From: an uncultured Eubacteriales bacterium
GTDB lineage: Bacteria > Bacillota > Clostridia > Saccharofermentanales > UBA5734
Reading direction: 5' to 3'
DNA length: 39,063 nucleotides
Assembly (NCBI GenBank): GCA_903835065.1
Contig: CAILLO010000032.1
Location: 1-39,063, forward strand
This document shows positions 7,924-24,769 of the stretch, one piece after another. Each line of letters starts with the position of its first letter. Position 1 is the first letter of the stretch. The position numbers and the translations under genes are program-made. Below the pieces are notes generated by a model. The model did no database searches, was not told the DNA's origin, and saw nothing but the letters and a program-made list of their open reading frames with translations.

Positions 7924-10374
7924 CTAGACCAGCGCGAGCGCCAGCACCTCGGACATCTCCTTCACGAAGACGAGCTTCAGTCGGCTGGTCACGGTCGCGG
8001 GAATCTCCGCGGCATCGCGCCGGTTCTCCTCCGGCACGAGCACCGTGTCGATGCCGGCGCGGTGCGCGGCGATCACCTTCTCCTTCAGCCCGCCGATCGG
8101 CAGCACGTGTCCGCGCAGCGTGATCTCGCCGGTCATCGCGACGTTGCGGCGCACCGCCCGACCCGACAGCGCCGACGCGACGGCGGTCGCGAGCGTGATG
8201 CCGGCCGACGGCCCGTCCTTGGGCGTCGCGCCCTCCGGCACGTGCACGTGGATATCCTTGTTCGCCGCGAACGTCGGGTCGATCCCGAACTCGGCGGCCC
8301 GCGAGCGGATGAAGGTCACGGCCGCACGCGCGGACTCCTTCATCACGTCGCCGAGCGAGCCCGTCAACTCGAGCTTGCCCGTCCCCTCCATCACGTTGAC
8401 CTCGATCGCCAGCGTGTCCCCGCCGGCCGACGTCCAGGCGAGCCCCGTCGCGACGCCGACCTGGTCGGACTCGAACGCCCGGTCGTACCGGAAGCGCTTC
8501 TTGCCGAGCAGGTCCTCGAGCCGGTCCGGTCGGACGACGAAGCGCTTCGAGCCCTTCTCCGCCTTCTTCACGGCGACGCGGCGGCAGACGTGCGCCACTT
8601 CGCGCTCGAGCTGGCGGACGCCCGCCTCGCGCGTGTACCAGGCGACGATGCCGCGGATCGAATCGCGGTCGAACTTCACGTCCGCCTTCTCCAGGGCGTT
8701 GGCAGCGAGCTGCTTCGGGACGATGAAGCGGAGGGCGATCTCGATCTTCTCCTCCTCCGTGTAGCCCGTCACCGGCACGACCTCCATGCGGTCGAGCAGT
8801 GGCTGGGGAATCGTGTCGGCGGTGTTGGCCGTCGTGATGAACAGGACCTTGGAGAGGTCGTAGGGGATTTTGAGGTAGTGGTCGCGGAAGGCGTTGTTCT
8901 GCTCCGGATCGAGCACCTCGAGCAGCGCGGAGGACGGGTCGCCGTGGTAGTCCGCCCCGAGCTTGTCGACCTCGTCGAGCAGGATCAGCGGGTTGTCCGT
9001 GCCGGCCGAGCGGATCGCGTTGATCATCCGGCCCGGCATCGCACCGACGTAGGTGCGCCGGTGCCCGCGGATCTCGGCCTCGTCTCGCACGCCGCCGAGG
9101 GACATGCGGACGTACTTGCGCCCCATCGCCTCCGCGATCGACTTGGCGATCGAGGTCTTGCCGACGCCGGGAGGCCCGACCAGGCAGAGAATCGGCCCCT
9201 TCACCCCGGACTCGCCCTTCAGTTCGCGGAGGCGCCGCACGGCGAGGTATTCGAGGATCCGCTCCTTCACCTTCTCGAGCCCGTAGTGGTCGCGCTCGAG
9301 CACGGCCCGTGCGGCGGGAATGTCGAGGCGCTCATCGGAGACCTTGCCCCAGGGCAGCTCGAACACGAGGTCGAGGTAGCTGCGGATCACCGACCCCTCG
9401 GGATATCCCGGCGGCAGGCACTTCAGGCGGTCGATCTCCTTGGAGAGCCGCTTCTTCGAGTCCTCGGACATCGGGCATTTCTCGAGCTGCTCGACGTAGG
9501 CCTCGAGATCCGCGCCGGACCCGTCCTTGTCGCCCAGCTCCTCCTGGATCACCTTCATCTGCTCGCGCAGGAAGTACTCCTTCTGTCCCTTCTCGACGCG
9601 CTTGCGGACCTTGTCGCCGATCTCCTTCTCCATTTCGGCGATCCGCGCTTCGCGCTCCAGCGCCTCGATCAGCAGCGGGATCCGGACGAGCGGGTCGAGC
9701 GCCTCGAGCAGCTCCTGCCGCTGCGGCAAGGAGAGGTTCAGGCTCGTGGCGATCGTGTCGGCCATGTGCGACGCGTCGCGCAGGTTGGTGATCGACGCGA
9801 GCGTCTCGGCGCTGACGCGGCCAGAACGGGCCATGTAGTCTTCGAAGGCCGTGAGCAGCAGGCGGCGCGCCGCCTCGAGCGAGGCGTCGGGGCCGGTCGG
9901 GTGCGCGTATTCGAGGACCTCGACGCGGTAATAAGGTTCGTCGCCTTGGAATGAAACGATCATGGCCCTGCGGTGCCCTTCGACGAGCACCTTCAGCAGT
10001 TCGCCGCCGGGCAGCTCGAGGACCTGGCGGATCCGGGCGGTGCAGCCGATCTCGTAGACGCCCTCGCGAGACGGCCTGTCCTCCGACTGGTCCTTCTGGG
10101 CCGTCAGGAAGACGACCTGGTCCTTCTCCATCGCGGTGCGGACGGCTAGTTTCGAGGCGTCGCGCCCGATATCGAACGTGACGGCGAGGTGGGGGAACAC
10201 GTTCATGCCGCGCAACGGGACGAGGGGCAGGCACAGCACGATGCCCGGCAGGTCGCGCGACGAGCCCGTCTTCGCGGTCCTCTTCCTCGGCGCGGGCTTC
10301 GCCGCGGGCGTCCTGCCCGTTCCCGCGGTCTTCGCCGCGACCGTCTTCTTCTTGCCGTTCGCTTCCGTCGCCAT
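7924..10374 (-). CDS. lon: ATP-dependent Lon protease
   Basis: An 816-residue cytoplasmic AAA+ serine protease that degrades misfolded and regulatory proteins as a hexamer. Order of parts: a Lon N-terminal substrate domain ([16 protein letters not shown] onward), coiled-coil region, AAA+ module with Walker [10 protein letters not shown] near residue 400, Walker B ILLDEVDK, and the protease domain with the Ser-Lys dyad (DGPSAG, Ser about 723; [13 protein letters not shown], Lys about 766, the usual 43-residue spacing). The frame extends upstream to 10464, but that crosses the tuf terminator; ATG 10374 follows a G-rich site and a TATAAT box. The first 45 residues are an unusual Lys/Ala/Thr/Pro-rich basic extension ahead of the N-domain. 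Confidence 0.96.
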   Translation of the reverse strand: MATEANGKKKTVAAKTAGTGRTPAAKPAPRKRTAKTGSSRDLPGIVLCLPLVPLRGMNVFPHLAVTFDIGRDASKLAVRTAMEKDQVVFLTAQKDQSEDRPSREGVYEIGCTARIRQVLELPGGELLKVLVEGHRRAMIVSFQGDEPYYRVEVLEYAHPTGPDASLEAARRLLLTAFEDYMARSGRVSAETLASITNLRDASHMADTIATSLNLSLPQRQELLEALDPLVRIPLLIEALEREARIAEMEKEIGDKVRKRVEKGQKEYFLREQMKVIQEELGDKDGSGADLEAYVEQLEKCPMSEDSKKRLSKEIDRLKCLPPGYPEGSVIRSYLDLVFELPWGKVSDERLDIPAARAVLERDHYGLEKVKERILEYLAVRRLRELKGESGVKGPILCLVGPPGVGKTSIAKSIAEAMGRKYVRMSLGGVRDEAEIRGHRRTYVGAMPGRMINAIRSAGTDNPLILLDEVDKLGADYHGDPSSALLEVLDPEQNNAFRDHYLKIPYDLSKVLFITTANTADTIPQPLLDRMEVVPVTGYTEEEKIEIALRFIVPKQLAANALEKADVKFDRDSIRGIVAWYTREAGVRQLEREVAHVCRRVAVKKAEKGSKRFVVRPDRLEDLLGKKRFRYDRAFESDQVGVATGLAWTSAGGDTLAIEVNVMEGTGKLELTGSLGDVMKESARAAVTFIRSRAAEFGIDPTFAANKDIHVHVPEGATPKDGPSAGITLATAVASALSGRAVRRNVAMTGEITLRGHVLPIGGLKEKVIAAHRAGIDTVLVPEENRRDAAEIPATVTSRLKLVFVKEMSEVLALALV

Positions 10375-10410
10375 CGTCCCCGTCCCTTCTGTGCGCCGAG
10401 CCACCCACTC

Positions 10411-10416
10411 ATTATA
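10411..10416 (-). promoter_or_regulatory. Probable -10 box of the lon promoter
   Basis: A perfect TATAAT on the minus strand, 37 bases before the lon ATG and just after the tuf terminator. No good -35 hexamer is seen at 16-18 bases; it would fall in the terminator stem. No CIRCE or other heat-shock operator was recognised. Confidence 0.45.
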
Positions 10417-10427
10417 TCGGAAAAGGA

Positions 10428-10459
10428 ATGGGACCGGCTCCCGAAGGAACCGGTCCCAT
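10428..10459 (-). terminator. Intrinsic terminator of tuf
   Basis: ATGGGACCGG (10428-10437) pairs with CCGGTCCCAT (10450-10459), and the loop can add TCC-CGAA-GGA pairing. On the minus strand the stem is followed by TCCTTTTCC. It lies directly downstream of tuf and ahead of the lon -10 box. Confidence 0.8.
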
Positions 10460-10508
10460 GGCATTGTCGGGTGGACCGGACGGACGTCCGATCCCCTCGC
10501 GGGCGGAA

Positions 10509-11708
10509 TTATTCGATGATGTCGACGACCGTGCCGGCGCCGACGGTCTTGCCGCCTTCGCGGATGGCGAAGCGCAGGCCCTTTTCCATGGCGATCGGGG
10601 TGATCAGCTTGATCGTCATGGTGATGTGGTCACCGGGCATGACCATCTCGACGCCGGCAGGGAGCTCGGCGACGCCGGTCACGTCGGTGGTGCGGAAGTA
10701 GAACTGCGGGCGGTAGCCGTTGAAGAACGGCTTGTGGCGGCCACCTTCGGCCTGGGTCAGGACGACGACCTCACCCGTGAAGTGGGTGTGGGGCTTGACC
10801 GTGCCGGGCTTGCAGATGACCTGGCCGCGCTCGACTTCGTTGCGCTGGACGCCGCGGAGCAGGACGCCGATGTTGTCGCCGGCTTCGGCCTGGTCCAGGA
10901 GCTTCTTGAACATCTCGACGCCGGTGGCGACGGACTTGCGGGGCTCGTCGGCCAGACCGACGATCTCGACTTCGTCGCCGACCTTGACCACGCCGCGCTC
11001 GACACGACCGGTGGCGACGGTGCCGCGGCCGGTGATCGTGAAGACGTCCTCGACGGGCATCAGGAACGGCTTGTCCTTCGGGCGGGCAGGGGTCGGGATG
11101 AAGGAGTCGACGGCATCCATGAGTTCGAGGATGCAGGCGTACTTGGGATCGTTCGGGTCCTTGCTCGTGCACTCGAGGGCCTCGAGTGCGGAACCCTTGA
11201 TGAACGGGGTGGTCTCGCCGGGGAAGCCGTAGGTGTCGAGCAGTTCGCGGACTTCCATCTCGGTCAGCTCGATCAGTTCCGGGTCGGCGAGGTCGCACTT
11301 GTTCAGGAAGACGACGATATAGGGGACGCCGACCTGACGGGCGAGCAGGATATGCTCGCGGGTCTGGGGCATCGGGCCGTCGGCGGCGGACACGACCAGG
11401 ATCGCGCCGTCCATCTGGGCGGCACCGGTGATCATGTTCTTGATGTAGTCGGCGTGGCCGGGGCAGTCGACGTGCGCGTAGTGGCGCTTGTCGGTCGAGT
11501 ATTCGACGTGGGCGGTCGAGATCGTGATGCCACGGGCCTTCTCTTCCGGCGTCTTGTCGATCTGGTCGTACGCAGTGTAGGCGGCCTTGCCCTTGAACGC
11601 GAGCACCTTGGTGATCGCGGCGGTGAGGGACGTCTTGCCGTGGTCGACGTGACCGATCGTGCCGATGTTCATATGCGGCAGGTTTCTCTCGAACTTGCTC
11701 TTGCCCAT
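10509..11708 (-). CDS. tuf: Translation elongation factor EF-Tu
   Basis: The 399-residue GTPase that delivers aminoacyl-tRNA to the ribosomal A site. GTP-binding motifs are complete: [10 protein letters not shown] (near residue 19), the switch I region [20 protein letters not shown] and NKCD. Domains 2 and 3 follow ([13 protein letters not shown], then [11 protein letters not shown]). ATG 11708 follows AAAGGAGGAAG. It is the last gene of the rpsL-rpsG-fusA-tuf group, separated from fusA by 117 bases that contain a likely promoter, so it can be transcribed independently. Closed by an intrinsic terminator. Confidence 0.98.
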   Translation of the reverse strand: MGKSKFERNLPHMNIGTIGHVDHGKTSLTAAITKVLAFKGKAAYTAYDQIDKTPEEKARGITISTAHVEYSTDKRHYAHVDCPGHADYIKNMITGAAQMDGAILVVSAADGPMPQTREHILLARQVGVPYIVVFLNKCDLADPELIELTEMEVRELLDTYGFPGETTPFIKGSALEALECTSKDPNDPKYACILELMDAVDSFIPTPARPKDKPFLMPVEDVFTITGRGTVATGRVERGVVKVGDEVEIVGLADEPRKSVATGVEMFKKLLDQAEAGDNIGVLLRGVQRNEVERGQVICKPGTVKPHTHFTGEVVVLTQAEGGRHKPFFNGYRPQFYFRTTDVTGVAELPAGVEMVMPGDHITMTIKLITPIAMEKGLRFAIREGGKTVGAGTVVDIIE

Positions 11709-11780
11709 TGGATTCTTCCTCCTTTGTCAGCGATCCGCTGATTCTGCTTTCTTCTGGTCCGGTTTGAAGCCGTGCCTTCT

Positions 11781-11809
11781 ATTTTACTTGCTGAAGGCCG
11801 CGAATTCAA
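11781..11809 (-). promoter_or_regulatory. Predicted internal promoter for tuf
   Basis: In the fusA-tuf gap the minus strand reads TTGAAT (11804-11809), a 17-nt spacer, and TAAAAT (11781-11786), about 70 bases before the tuf ATG. Four and five of six consensus matches with ideal spacing. It would let tuf be expressed above fusA. Confidence 0.6.
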
Positions 11810-11825
11810 CCGCCTCGTGGGTTGC

Positions 11826-13892
11826 CTACTTCTTGAGCAACGACTCCTGGAGGCTCTTGGGGACCTCTTCGAAGTGGCTCACCTGCATGGTGAAGGTTCC
11901 GCGGCCCTGCGAACGGGAGCGCAGAACGGTGGCGTAGCCGGACATCTCGGAGAGCGGCACCTGCGCGGTGATCGCCTGCGCGCCGCTCCGGGCCTCCATG
12001 CCCTCGATCCGCCCGCGGCGGGAGTTCAGGTCGCCGATCACGTCGCCCATGTATTCCTCGGGGACGAGCACGTCGACCTTCATGATCGGTTCGAGCAGGA
12101 CCGGGTCCGCCTTGCGGCAGCCTTCCTTGAAGCCCATGGAGCCCGCGATCTTGAAGGCCATCTCGTTGGAGTCGACTTCGTGGTACGAGCCGTCGACGAC
12201 GGAGACCTTGATGTCGACGACGGGATAGCCACCCAGGACGCCCGTGTTCATGGCCTCCCGGATGCCCGCGTCGATCGGGGCGATGTACTCCTTCGGAATC
12301 GAGCCGCCGACCGTCTTGTTGACGAATTCGTAGCCCTTTCCGGGTTCCTGCGGTTCGATCTCGAGGACGCAGTGGCCATACTGTCCACGGCCGCCGGACT
12401 GGCGGATGAACTTGCCTTCCGAACGGACGGCCCTGCGGATCGTCTCCTTGTAGGCGACCTGCGGAGGGCCGACGTTGGCCTCCACCTTGAACTCGCGGAA
12501 CATGCGGTCGACGATGATCTCCAGGTGGAGTTCGCCCATTCCGGCGATGATCGTCTGCCCGGTCTCCGGGTTGGTGTAGGTCTTGAAGGTGGGGTCCTCC
12601 TCGGCCAGCTTCATGAGCGCGACGCCCATCTTGTCCTGGCTGGCCTTGGACTTGGGTTCGATCGCGACGGAGATGACGGGGTCGGGGAATTCCATCGACT
12701 CGAGGATGATCGGGGCATCGTCGATGCACAGCGTGTCGCCGGTCGTCGTGTCCTTGAGGCCCACGGCCGCGGCGATGTCGCCGGAGTAGACCGTGTCGAT
12801 CTCCGAGCGGTGGTTGGCGTGCATCTGGAGGATGCGCCCGATGCGCTCCCTCTTGTTCTTGGTGGAGTTGAGGACGTAGGAGCCCGCCGTCAGCGTGCCC
12901 GAATAGACACGGAAGAAGCAGAGCTTCCCGACGAACGGGTCGGCGAGGATCTTGAAGGCGAGCGCGGAGAAAGGTCCGTCGTCCTTCGCAGGGCGGAACT
13001 CCTCTTCGTCCGTCTCGGGATTCACGCCGTTGATCGCCGGCACGTCGAGCGGGGACGGCATGTAGGCGATGACCGCGTCGAGCATCAGCTGCACGCCCTT
13101 GTTCTTGTAGGACGAGCCGCAGAGCACGGGGGTCATCCGGCAGGAGATCGTGGCGGTGCGGATCGCGGCCTTCAGTTCCTCGGGGGTGATTTCCTGGCCC
13201 TCGAGGTACTTCTCGGTCAGCGCTTCATCGCTCTCCGCGACGGCTTCGACCATCTTCGCATGCCATTCCTCGACCAGGGCGGCCATGTCCGACGGGATCT
13301 CGGTGATGTCGACCACGTCGCCCTTGTCGTCCCGGTAGTAGTATGCCTTGCGTTCGACGAGGTCGATGATGCCGACGAAGGTGTCTTCCTTGCCGATCGG
13401 GAGCTGGATCGGCACCGCGTTCGCGCGCAGCCGGTCCTTCATCATCTGCACCGCACGATAGAAATCGGCGCCCATGATGTCCATCTTGTTGACATACGCG
13501 ATGCGCGGGACCCCATAGTGGTCGGCCTGGCGCCAGACGGTCTCCGTCTGGGGCTCCACGCCGCCCTTGGCGCAGAAGAGCGTGACCGCTCCGTCCAGCA
13601 CGCGCAGCGAACGCTCCACCTCGACCGTGAAGTCGACGTGGCCGGGGGTATCGATGATGTTGATCCTCGTACCCTTCCACTGCGCGGTGGTCGCGGCGGA
13701 CGTGATCGTGATGCCGCGCTCCTGCTCCTGCACCATGTAGTCCATGGTCGCGGCGCCCTCGTGGACTTCGCCGACCTTGTGGATGCGTCCCGTATAGTAC
13801 AGGACGCGCTCGGTCGTCGTCGTCTTTCCGGCGTCGATGTGGGCCATGATCCCTATGTTGCGCGTATTCTCGAGAGAGAACTCCCTGGGCAT
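11826..13892 (-). CDS. fusA: Translation elongation factor G
   Basis: The 688-residue ribosomal translocase GTPase. The N-terminal G domain carries [34 protein letters not shown] and NKMD. Domain IV motifs ([15 protein letters not shown]) and the domain V region ([15 protein letters not shown]-like segment, then [17 protein letters not shown]) are present. Length matches the usual EF-G. ATG 13892 follows AAGGAG at eight bases; the gap to rpsG is 23 bases, so they are cotranscribed. A typical EF-G1 of the str operon, not a tetracycline-resistance paralogue: it has the canonical neighbours and motifs. Confidence 0.98.
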   Translation of the reverse strand: MPREFSLENTRNIGIMAHIDAGKTTTTERVLYYTGRIHKVGEVHEGAATMDYMVQEQERGITITSAATTAQWKGTRINIIDTPGHVDFTVEVERSLRVLDGAVTLFCAKGGVEPQTETVWRQADHYGVPRIAYVNKMDIMGADFYRAVQMMKDRLRANAVPIQLPIGKEDTFVGIIDLVERKAYYYRDDKGDVVDITEIPSDMAALVEEWHAKMVEAVAESDEALTEKYLEGQEITPEELKAAIRTATISCRMTPVLCGSSYKNKGVQLMLDAVIAYMPSPLDVPAINGVNPETDEEEFRPAKDDGPFSALAFKILADPFVGKLCFFRVYSGTLTAGSYVLNSTKNKRERIGRILQMHANHRSEIDTVYSGDIAAAVGLKDTTTGDTLCIDDAPIILESMEFPDPVISVAIEPKSKASQDKMGVALMKLAEEDPTFKTYTNPETGQTIIAGMGELHLEIIVDRMFREFKVEANVGPPQVAYKETIRRAVRSEGKFIRQSGGRGQYGHCVLEIEPQEPGKGYEFVNKTVGGSIPKEYIAPIDAGIREAMNTGVLGGYPVVDIKVSVVDGSYHEVDSNEMAFKIAGSMGFKEGCRKADPVLLEPIMKVDVLVPEEYMGDVIGDLNSRRGRIEGMEARSGAQAITAQVPLSEMSGYATVLRSRSQGRGTFTMQVSHFEEVPKSLQESLLKK

Positions 13893-13915
13893 CTAACAGA
13901 CTCCTTCTTGGGGCT

Positions 13916-14386
13916 TTACCACTTGTAGTGGGCGAACGCACGGTTCGCGTCCGCCATCTTGTGCATGTCTTCCTTCTTCTTGTAGGCGTTTCCGGCGTTG
14001 TTGGAAGCGTCCAGGAGTTCGCCGGCGAGGCGCTCCTTCATGGTACGCTCGCTGCGGTTCTGGGCGTACGAGACCAGCCAGCGCAGTCCGAGGGCCTGCC
14101 GTCTTTCCGGGCGGACCTCGATCGGCACCTGGTAGTTCGCGCCGCCGACGCGGCGGGCCTTGACCTCCAGCATCGGCATCACGTTCTCGAGCGCCTTGTG
14201 GAACGTCTCGAGCGGACTCTGGCCGGATTTCTCCTTCATCATGTCGAAGGCTTCATAGACGATTTTCTGGGCGACGCCCTTCTTGCCATCTTCCATGACG
14301 TTGTTGATGAGCTTCGCCACCTTCACGTCATTGTAGATGGGGTCGGGGAGGACGTCCCTCCGAGCGACATGGCCTTTTCTAGGCAC
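13916..14386 (-). CDS. rpsG: Small ribosomal subunit protein S7
   Basis: A 156-residue 16S rRNA 3'-domain organiser, the usual length. Recognisable blocks are [55 protein letters not shown] (family signature region), and the basic end [19 protein letters not shown]. The start is a GTG at 14386 (read as Met), with GGAGGG seven bases upstream. Middle gene of the str group; the 178-base gap to rpsL carries no gene that I recognise. Confidence 0.97.
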   Translation of the reverse strand: MPRKGHVARRDVLPDPIYNDVKVAKLINNVMEDGKKGVAQKIVYEAFDMMKEKSGQSPLETFHKALENVMPMLEVKARRVGGANYQVPIEVRPERRQALGLRWLVSYAQNRSERTMKERLAGELLDASNNAGNAYKKKEDMHKMADANRAFAHYKW

Positions 14387-14564
14387 TTGCCTTCCCTCCT
14401 CTCATGGTCATGCGGGTCCTTCCGGGGTTTCCCCCTTGGGGTCCGAAACCACAGGTACTCGCGGTACTTCTTGCGGACCGTGTCCGTGCCGGCCGTGCCG
14501 TCCCTGGGAGAGCCTCGCCCTCTATGGAGACGGTGTACCGATCACTTCTGTCCAACCTTCCGAT

Positions 14565-14996
14565 TTACTTCGGCTTGGCCTTGCTAGCCTTGGGCCGCTT
14601 TGCGCCGTACTTGGAGCGCGACTGCATGCGGTTGGCGACTCCGGCGGTATCCAGGGTTCCACGCACGATGTGGTAGCGGACGCCAGGAAGGTCCTTCACG
14701 CGGCCTCCGCGGATCAGGACGACGGAGTGCTCCTGCAGGTTGTGGCCGACTCCGGGGATATAGGCCGTGACCTCGATCCCGTTGGTGAGACGGACTCTCG
14801 CGACCTTGCGGAGAGCGGAATTGGGCTTCTTGGGCGTGGTGGTCTTCACGACGGTGCAGACTCCGCGCTTCTGGGGAGAAGACATGTCGGACGTCGCCTT
14901 CTTCTGCGTGTTCAGGATGAACTGCAGCGCAGGCGCCGAGGACTTGTACGACTTCTCCGAACGGCCCGACTTGACCAGCTGGTTGAACGTAGGCAT
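14565..14996 (-). CDS. rpsL: Small ribosomal subunit protein S12
   Basis: A 143-residue decoding-centre protein. It contains [10 protein letters not shown], with the Lys associated with streptomycin resistance in its wild-type form, [20 protein letters not shown] and ARSKYG-like [10 protein letters not shown]. Between the N-terminal [11 protein letters not shown] and [10 protein letters not shown] it carries the insertion of about 13 residues found in Firmicutes but not in E. coli, and a Lys-rich tail. The upstream frame extension is rejected because ATG 14996 follows a near-perfect AAGGAGGTGT site. First gene of the str group; no L7Ae-like gene lies between rpoC and rpsL, unlike in Bacillus. 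Confidence 0.97.
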   Translation of the reverse strand: MPTFNQLVKSGRSEKSYKSSAPALQFILNTQKKATSDMSSPQKRGVCTVVKTTTPKKPNSALRKVARVRLTNGIEVTAYIPGVGHNLQEHSVVLIRGGRVKDLPGVRYHIVRGTLDTAGVANRMQSRSKYGAKRPKASKAKPK

Positions 14997-15083
14997 CGAT
15001 ACACCTCCTTTCAAATATTGTCCTGGTGCGATCCGCACCGCATCCGCGCGTTGAAGCGGGTGCCGGCGGGGCACAGGCAGTTC

Positions 15084-15112
15084 AGTTTATCACTTTATAT
15101 CCGCAGAAGCAA
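15084..15112 (-). promoter_or_regulatory. Predicted promoter of the rpsL-rpsG-fusA-tuf group
   Basis: Minus strand TTGCTT (15107-15112), a 17-nt spacer and TAAACT (15084-15089), between the rpoC terminator and rpsL. An overlapping TATAAA is an alternative -10. The leader would be about 80 nt with a small GGTGCG/CGCACC hairpin at 15025-15039. Boxes are imperfect, so the exact site is uncertain. Confidence 0.4.
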
Positions 15113-15163
15113 TAGGCTGACGGGTCTCCGGGTCCGCGGGCCATCCTGGACGGAGGGGGCGAA

Positions 15164-15189
15164 AAGGACCGGCCTTCCGGCCGGTCCTT
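15164..15189 (-). terminator. Intrinsic terminator of rpoBC
   Basis: A perfect 11-bp stem (15164-15174 with 15179-15189) with a four-base loop, followed on the minus strand by TTTTCGCC. It lies 27 bases past the rpoC stop and separates rpoBC from the str group. The stem core again is GGACCGG/CCGGTCC. Confidence 0.85.
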
Positions 15190-15215
15190 CGAGGGGTGAC
15201 GCCGTGCTGGAACGA

Positions 15216-18785
<3,570 letters not shown>

Positions 18786-18847
18786 CCGGTACGTTCTCCT
18801 TCCAGATCAGAGGGCTCCCCACGGGGAAATGCAAGGACCGGAGGGTC

Positions 18848-22660
<3,813 letters not shown>

Positions 22661-22811
22661 GTGTCAGATCACCTCGTGCGTTGTCCCGGCGGGACGCCGG
22701 TCTTTCCGGGCGCTCATTGACGGCGCCTGCTCCCGTGCTATAATCTGGCTAAGAAAGCCTGTCGCCGGTGCCGTAGCGGCTTCCGGAACAGACGGCCGTC
22801 ATATAGCGCGT
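22661..22811 (-). other. rpoB 5' leader; no gene in 22661-22973
   Basis: The gene-free stretch between rpoB and the isomerase gene is about 313 bases. It holds, on the minus strand, the rpoB promoter and this predicted 150-nt untranslated leader. The leader can form an interrupted hairpin (22757-22768 with about 22782-22795, built on GCC-TGT and CCGG pairing) and a small GTCCC/GGGAC hairpin nearer rpoB. No match to a known leader motif was recognised. On the plus strand it carries a promoter-like pair of boxes, listed separately. Confidence 0.4.
22717..22743 (+). promoter_or_regulatory. Promoter-like sequence antisense to the rpoB leader
   Basis: On the plus strand TTGACG (22717-22722), a 15-nt spacer and a perfect TATAAT (22738-22743). 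The spacer is shorter than ideal. There is no plus-strand gene downstream; a transcript would run against the rpoB leader and promoter to the hairpin at 22909-22934. Could be chance or an antisense RNA promoter. Confidence 0.3.
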
Positions 22812-22817
22812 TTATCG

Positions 22818-22846
22818 ATTTTATCACTCGAGCATGGTGGTGTCAA
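22818..22846 (-). promoter_or_regulatory. Strong sigma-70 promoter of rpoBC
   Basis: Perfect TTGACA (22841-22846), a 17-nt spacer and TAAAAT (22818-22823) on the minus strand, the best promoter match in the window. The start point should lie near 22811, about 150 bases before the rpoB ATG. Confidence 0.85.
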
Positions 22847-22908
22847 TGAAAACCGCCGTGCTTCTTTCATTCCCGGGGCTCCGTCCGACTGGTCCGGAGG
22901 ATCGGAAA

Positions 22909-22934
22909 GGGTCCCCGCCGTGCGGCGGGGACCC
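22909..22934 (-). terminator. Terminator of the parvulin-type isomerase gene
   Basis: A perfect 11-bp GC-rich stem (GGGTCCCCGCC with GGCGGGGACCC) around a GTGC loop, 40 bases past the stop codon. TTTCCGATCC follows on the minus strand. The opposite strand lacks a T tract. Confidence 0.75.
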
Positions 22935-22973
22935 CGTCTCTCTTCGACTGCGGATCGGGCGACAGGGCGAAGG

Positions 22974-24626
22974 TCAATAGAGGTTCATCGCCGACGTGCT
23001 CGTGACCATCTTGAAGTTGGCCAGGGCCTGCTGTTCGGTCATGTACTTGGTCATCGCGTCGGTGCGCAGCGTCGACTCGATGTTGTACCGGTAGGTCGGG
23101 GTCGACTTCACGAACCATATGATGTGGAAGCCGTAATCGGACTGGACGATGCCCTTGTCACCGGGCTTGCGGGCGGGGTCGAACGCCCAGTCCTCGAACT
23201 CCTTCACCATCTGCCCCTTGGCGAAGCCCGCGATCAGGCCTCCTTCCGCGGCGGAGCCGGTGTCGGCGGACTTGGTCTTGGCCAGCGCGATGAACGAGGC
23301 TTCATCGGTGACCTGGGTGAGGATCGACTCGGCGGTGGACTTGGCCGTGGCGATCTGGTCCGCGGTCGCGGTCGAGCGGGCGGCGGAGATCAGGATGTGG
23401 CGGACGGTCATCAGCGGGTCGTCGGCCAGCTTGCGGCCGAGGAACAGGACGACGTAGTATCCGTCCGAGGAGCCGCTCACGCCGGCCACGACGGCCTTGT
23501 CGCCGGAGACGCGGGTCGTGTCGTACAGCCAGGTGTTGACGTCGGTGCCCTGGGCGGTCGGCGTGCTGGTGCCGACGCCGCTATGAAGGGACGGGTCGGG
23601 GATCGGGGTCGGGGTGGGACTCGGCCCATCGGTGGGGGTGGGAGTCGGCGTCGGGGTGTTGCTCGGGGCCGGGGAGGGCGTGGCGGTGGAGCCGGTCGGG
23701 ACGGGCGTCGAGGTCGGAGCCGGGGAAGGCGTCGGCGTCGGCGTCGGGGACGGCGTGTTCGCGTCGACCATCGCCTTGAAGGACGCCTCGTCGGTCACCA
23801 GCGCGAGGAGCTCGCTGGCCTTGGCCTTCGCAGCGACGTCGGCGGCCGTCTTCTGGTCGGCGGTGGCGTCGGAGGCGTAGGTCGTCGCGACGAAGAAGCT
23901 GCGGTAGGAGACCAGGTCGTAGGCGGCCTTGTCGGCCACGTACGTGGCCGTGATCTGGTCCTCGGTGATGGTGAAGGTGGCCTTCTTCGCCGTCGCGTAC
24001 TTGGTCGCGAGGCTCTGGCGCTCGAGGATCGCCTTCAGGGACGTCAGGTCGAGGCCCTTCGCGTAGTTCTTCTCGAGGTAGGCGATCGCGGCGGTTTCAT
24101 TGCCCTGGTTGGACACGAAGCTGTCGATCGAGTCCTGGATCGCCTGCACTTCGGAGGTCGTCAGGGCCATCCCCTCGGTCTTGGCGTTCTCGGACTGGAT
24201 CACGATGTCGCGGATCTCGTCGGCGGCCTGCTGCTGGAAGTACTGCTTCCAGGTCTTGTCGGTGGAGCCGGTGACCGTGCACTTCTGGGCCAGGTAGGCC
24301 TTGCCGTCGGTCGTGGTCGGGTCGAGGTAGTACTGGGAAAGGAGGATATTGTAGTAGAAGCCGTATTCGGGGCCCTTGATCTCGACGGCGCCGACCTTGA
24401 CCGGCGTCGCGACGAGTCCGGGCACGCCGAGCTGGATCAGGCTCCAGGTCACGACGGCGAGGACCGCGACCAGCGCGACGATGCGGAAGACGATCTTGTT
24501 CCTGCGATTATAGGAACTCGCGGTCACGGGGCGCTTGGTCCCGTCCTTTTCCTTCATGCTCTCGAAACGCTTCTGGCGGTCGATCCTCTGTTGTTCCATC
24601 TTCCACTTGTCGGTGGGCTTGTCCAT
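22974..24626 (-). CDS. Membrane-anchored parvulin-type peptidyl-prolyl isomerase (PrsA/PpiC-like)
   Basis: A 550-residue probable extracytoplasmic foldase. ATG 24626 ([13 protein letters not shown]) is chosen over an upstream extension because it follows GAGAGGA at eight bases. A charged cytoplasmic tail of about 40 residues leads to one membrane helix ([20 protein letters not shown]), with no lipobox Cys. The external part has an N-terminal helical chaperone-like region (SurA_N/PrsA type), a Pro/Thr/Ser-rich linker, then a C-terminal PpiC domain ([41 protein letters not shown]). A second region before the linker also resembles a diverged parvulin half ([12 protein letters not shown]), split by the linker. 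Monocistronic: own promoter and terminator. Confidence 0.88.
   Translation of the reverse strand: MDKPTDKWKMEQQRIDRQKRFESMKEKDGTKRPVTASSYNRRNKIVFRIVALVAVLAVVTWSLIQLGVPGLVATPVKVGAVEIKGPEYGFYYNILLSQYYLDPTTTDGKAYLAQKCTVTGSTDKTWKQYFQQQAADEIRDIVIQSENAKTEGMALTTSEVQAIQDSIDSFVSNQGNETAAIAYLEKNYAKGLDLTSLKAILERQSLATKYATAKKATFTITEDQITATYVADKAAYDLVSYRSFFVATTYASDATADQKTAADVAAKAKASELLALVTDEASFKAMVDANTPSPTPTPTPSPAPTSTPVPTGSTATPSPAPSNTPTPTPTPTDGPSPTPTPIPDPSLHSGVGTSTPTAQGTDVNTWLYDTTRVSGDKAVVAGVSGSSDGYYVVLFLGRKLADDPLMTVRHILISAARSTATADQIATAKSTAESILTQVTDEASFIALAKTKSADTGSAAEGGLIAGFAKGQMVKEFEDWAFDPARKPGDKGIVQSDYGFHIIWFVKSTPTYRYNIESTLRTDAMTKYMTEQQALANFKMVTSTSAMNLY
23590..23756 (-). repeat. Low-complexity Pro/Thr/Ser linker coding repeat
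   Basis: Inside the isomerase gene, about 55 codons encode alternating Pro with Thr or Ser ([10 protein letters not shown]-type units), seen on the plus strand as degenerate GGCGTCGGGGTC-type repeats. It interrupts the extracytoplasmic domain ahead of the PpiC module and is probably a flexible or glycosylatable spacer; repeat number may vary between strains. Confidence 0.7.
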
Positions 24627-24695
24627 GGGGGAGGTCCTCTCTTTCCGCCCTTTCGGGCTGGCGGGAGCGCGCGGGAAAAACGCACGACAAGCGGT

Positions 24696-24724
24696 ATTAT
24701 ACAACGCCGAGGGAGGAGCGACAA
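24696..24724 (-). promoter_or_regulatory. Promoter of the isomerase gene
   Basis: Minus strand TTGTCG (24719-24724), a 17-nt spacer and a perfect TATAAT (24696-24701), about 70 bases before the ATG. A GCCC-TTTC-GGGC hairpin lies in the leader near 24650. Confidence 0.7.
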
Positions 24725-24769
24725 TCCGTCGGGCGAATCGCCGCGTGAGGTCGTCGTGAGGTTTTCCGC

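Noticed and set aside
10375-10464. Longer N-terminus for Lon
   Set aside because: Would start inside the tuf terminator and upstream of the lon -10 box; ATG 10374 has a G-rich site and starts a plausible protein.
14387-14564. Possible small gene or L7Ae-like gene between rpsL and rpsG
   Set aside because: No minus-strand frame with a start and ribosome binding site resembling a known protein; treated as spacer.
22834-22981. Plus-strand 48-codon frame (MVVSMKTAVLLSFPG start) in the rpoB-isomerase gap
   Set aside because: No ribosome binding site, and it runs through the terminator hairpin into the end of the isomerase gene; likely chance.
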